From Verrucomicrobiaceae bacterium (GTDB taxonomy: Bacteria; Verrucomicrobiota; Verrucomicrobiia; Verrucomicrobiales; Akkermansiaceae): 64,000 bases of DNA. The notes below the pieces were generated by a model that made no database searches, was not told where the DNA came from, and worked only from the letters and a program-made list of their open reading frames with translations. The stretch spans positions 62,001-126,000 of the forward strand of contig JAIXOR010000078.1 of NCBI GenBank assembly GCA_027486655.1, in the 5' to 3' direction. Shown one piece after another: positions 62,653 through 64,000 of the stretch; positions within the stretch are counted from its first letter, which is position 1, and each line of letters begins with the position of its first letter. A program made the position numbers and the translations under genes.

Positions 62653-64000
62653 ACCTTATTACCTACCTACAAGCCGGATACCCCGGCCTCGCCGTCATCA
62701 CTACCGAAGAAGCCCGTGCCGAAACCGAAATCGGAACCGTCTGCACCGCGCTCAACCGGCAGCTCCACGCGTGGTCATCAACCGAGGGACTGGTGGATTT
62801 GAGCGAGGGCCGCATCACCCAGTGTGCCGACCCGCTTGATGCCTTTCAGCTCCTGGAAGAATTGTTTGCCAAAAGAGAGCCACAGACCGTGGTTCTACTG
62901 CGCGATCTGCAACTTCACATGGATCAAACCGATCCAATGCTCATCCGCCGGATCAAGGACATTCTTCGCATCGCGAAGACCAGCGGCCACGCGCTAATTC
63001 TTTTGGGTTGTCGCCTCAATCTCCCGGCGGAGATTGATCACGAGATCACCCGGATCGAATTCGGGCTGCCGGACGCATCCGCCCTCTCTGCCGTCATGGA
63101 TGGCATCATCGCATCCGCTGGCCTGCCGGAACTGGAACCAGCGGTAAGGGAATCGGCATTGGCCAATTCGCTGGGGCTGACCACCACTGAGGCCGAGAAC
63201 GTATACGCGTTATCCGTTGTTGAAGCCAAAGCCATCGACCCGGCAATCATCGCTCGTGAAAAGGCCAATGCGCTCAAACGCAACGGGCTGGTCGAAATCG
63301 TCCAATCCAATACACGTCTGGAAGATGTTGGCGGACTGGAAAACCTCAAGCAATGGCTCGTACGCCGAGCTGGAGCATTCGGGCAAGCGGCCAAGGTCTA
63401 TGGACTCCCAGCCCCCAAAGGACTACTCATTGTGGGAATTCCCGGAACCGGGAAGTCCCTGACAGCCAAAGCCACCGCCAGCGCGTTTGGACTGCCACTG
63501 CTGCGGCTCGACATGGGACGCGTGTTCGGTGGAATCGTCGGCCAATCGGAGGCGAACTTGCGGGCCGTCATCCAGACCGCCGAGGCCATCGCGCCCTGCG
63601 TCTTGTGGATCGACGAAATCGAAAAGGGTTTCTCGGGCAGCAAGTCCAGCGGCGGCAGCGACGGGGGCACATCCTCCCGCGTTTTCGGATCCTTCCTCAG
63701 CTGGATGCAGGAAAAAGAAAAACCCGTCTTCGTTGTCGCCACTGCTAACGACGTTTCTCAACTGCCACCGGAATTCCTCCGCAAAGGACGGTTTGACGAG
63801 ATGTTTTTCGTGGACCTGCCGGATGCCGCCGAACGATCCCAAATCTGGGAAATCGTCATCGCCCGTCATGGACGCTTAACCACGGACTTTGATACAACGG
63901 CACTCGGGAAATCCGCTGAGCAATTTACTGGCGCGGAGATCGACGCTGTCTTCGTGGATGCTCTCTACGACGCATTTCTCGAAAACCGGGAACCCACCGA
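62649..64000 (+). CDS. Ycf46-like AAA ATPase (continues beyond window)
   Basis: 450 codons are visible, with the C-terminus off the edge. The opening [20 protein letters not shown] matches Ycf46, and the N-terminal 240 residues form the Ycf46-type regulatory part ([20 protein letters not shown]). The AAA module has Walker A GIPGTGKS at 263-270, Walker [11 protein letters not shown], the pore-like [12 protein letters not shown], sensor 1 VVATAND and the arginine finger LRKGRFDE. Cyanobacterial and plastid Ycf46 has an uncertain role in photosynthesis; this bacterium has no visible photosynthesis genes. The 4-base overlap ties it to the small genes before it. Confidence 0.82.
   Translation, partial: MNLITYLQAGYPGLAVITTEEARAETEIGTVCTALNRQLHAWSSTEGLVDLSEGRITQCADPLDAFQLLEELFAKREPQTVVLLRDLQLHMDQTDPMLIRRIKDILRIAKTSGHALILLGCRLNLPAEIDHEITRIEFGLPDASALSAVMDGIIASAGLPELEPAVRESALANSLGLTTTEAENVYALSVVEAKAIDPAIIAREKANALKRNGLVEIVQSNTRLEDVGGLENLKQWLVRRAGAFGQAAKVYGLPAPKGLLIVGIPGTGKSLTAKATASAFGLPLLRLDMGRVFGGIVGQSEANLRAVIQTAEAIAPCVLWIDEIEKGFSGSKSSGGSDGGTSSRVFGSFLSWMQEKEKPVFVVATANDVSQLPPEFLRKGRFDEMFFVDLPDAAERSQIWEIVIARHGRLTTDFDTTALGKSAEQFTGAEIDAVFVDALYDAFLENREPT

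Noticed and set aside
1-64000. CRISPR arrays, tRNA or rRNA genes, insertion sequences
   Set aside because: No regularly spaced direct repeats, cloverleaf-like segments, rRNA signatures or transposase genes were recognised on either strand; a dedicated scan was not possible.

Overview
The window looks like the chromosome of a GC-rich member of the Verrucomicrobia, probably of the Luteolibacter/Haloferula type. The evidence is a PEP-CTERM exported protein, a TIGR02597-type secreted protein, a giant RCC1-repeat secreted protein with the 'DPDGDGLNNLLEYALG' C-terminal signature seen in this phylum, a GH95 fucosidase, and many membrane-anchored proteins of unknown function. The genus is an inference. 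No rRNA, tRNA or CRISPR array was recognised.

Layout. 1-9.9 kb, minus strand: a TonB-dependent receptor cut by the window edge, a 1210-residue RCC1-repeat protein, a winged-helix/TolB-like/TPR protein overlapping a SemiSWEET transporter, and an exported alpha/beta hydrolase. 10-12.7 kb, plus: menC-menE (menaquinone) and an anchored protein. 12.7-16.6 kb, minus: two coupled exported proteins and a membrane-anchored transglutaminase-like protein. 16.7-23.5 kb: housekeeping genes (tcdA, rpmJ, a ROK-family protein, pgsA, ilvB/ilvN) with a FitA-like antitoxin remnant. 23.8-26.1 kb: a tonB-exbB-exbD operon that could energise receptors such as the one at the left edge. 26.5-28.3 kb: two secreted-protein genes, then about 700 bases without a gene. 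29-46.3 kb: cvfB, GH95, a GTPase/pseudokinase pair, a DUF1287 protein, a glycan-binding-type exported protein, a three-domain UPF0489/NlpC-like/CapA fusion, two CPBP membrane proteins flanking comF, an SMP-30 protein, an orphan RelE-like protein, a TPR protein, and the 5' part of comEC.

From about 46.32 kb to the right edge the sequence is a mobile defence island. comEC stops after its first 250 codons, just before the conserved SGLHVG region, and a large serine recombinase begins 60 bases later. The island's cargo is an IetAS-like AAA ATPase plus subtilase pair; a PLD/SNF2 helicase, a shortened AlbA_2 protein and a 1354-residue Eco57I-type methyltransferase; a decayed AIPR fragment; a hairpin-rich non-coding stretch; and a tightly coupled operon of DUF3150, DUF1257 (Ycf35-like), DUF2997, a small unknown protein and a Ycf46-like AAA ATPase that runs off the window. 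That last operon is the best candidate for an undescribed system. The right end of the island lies outside the window.

All assignments rest on reading the sequence and recalled family knowledge; no database search was run.
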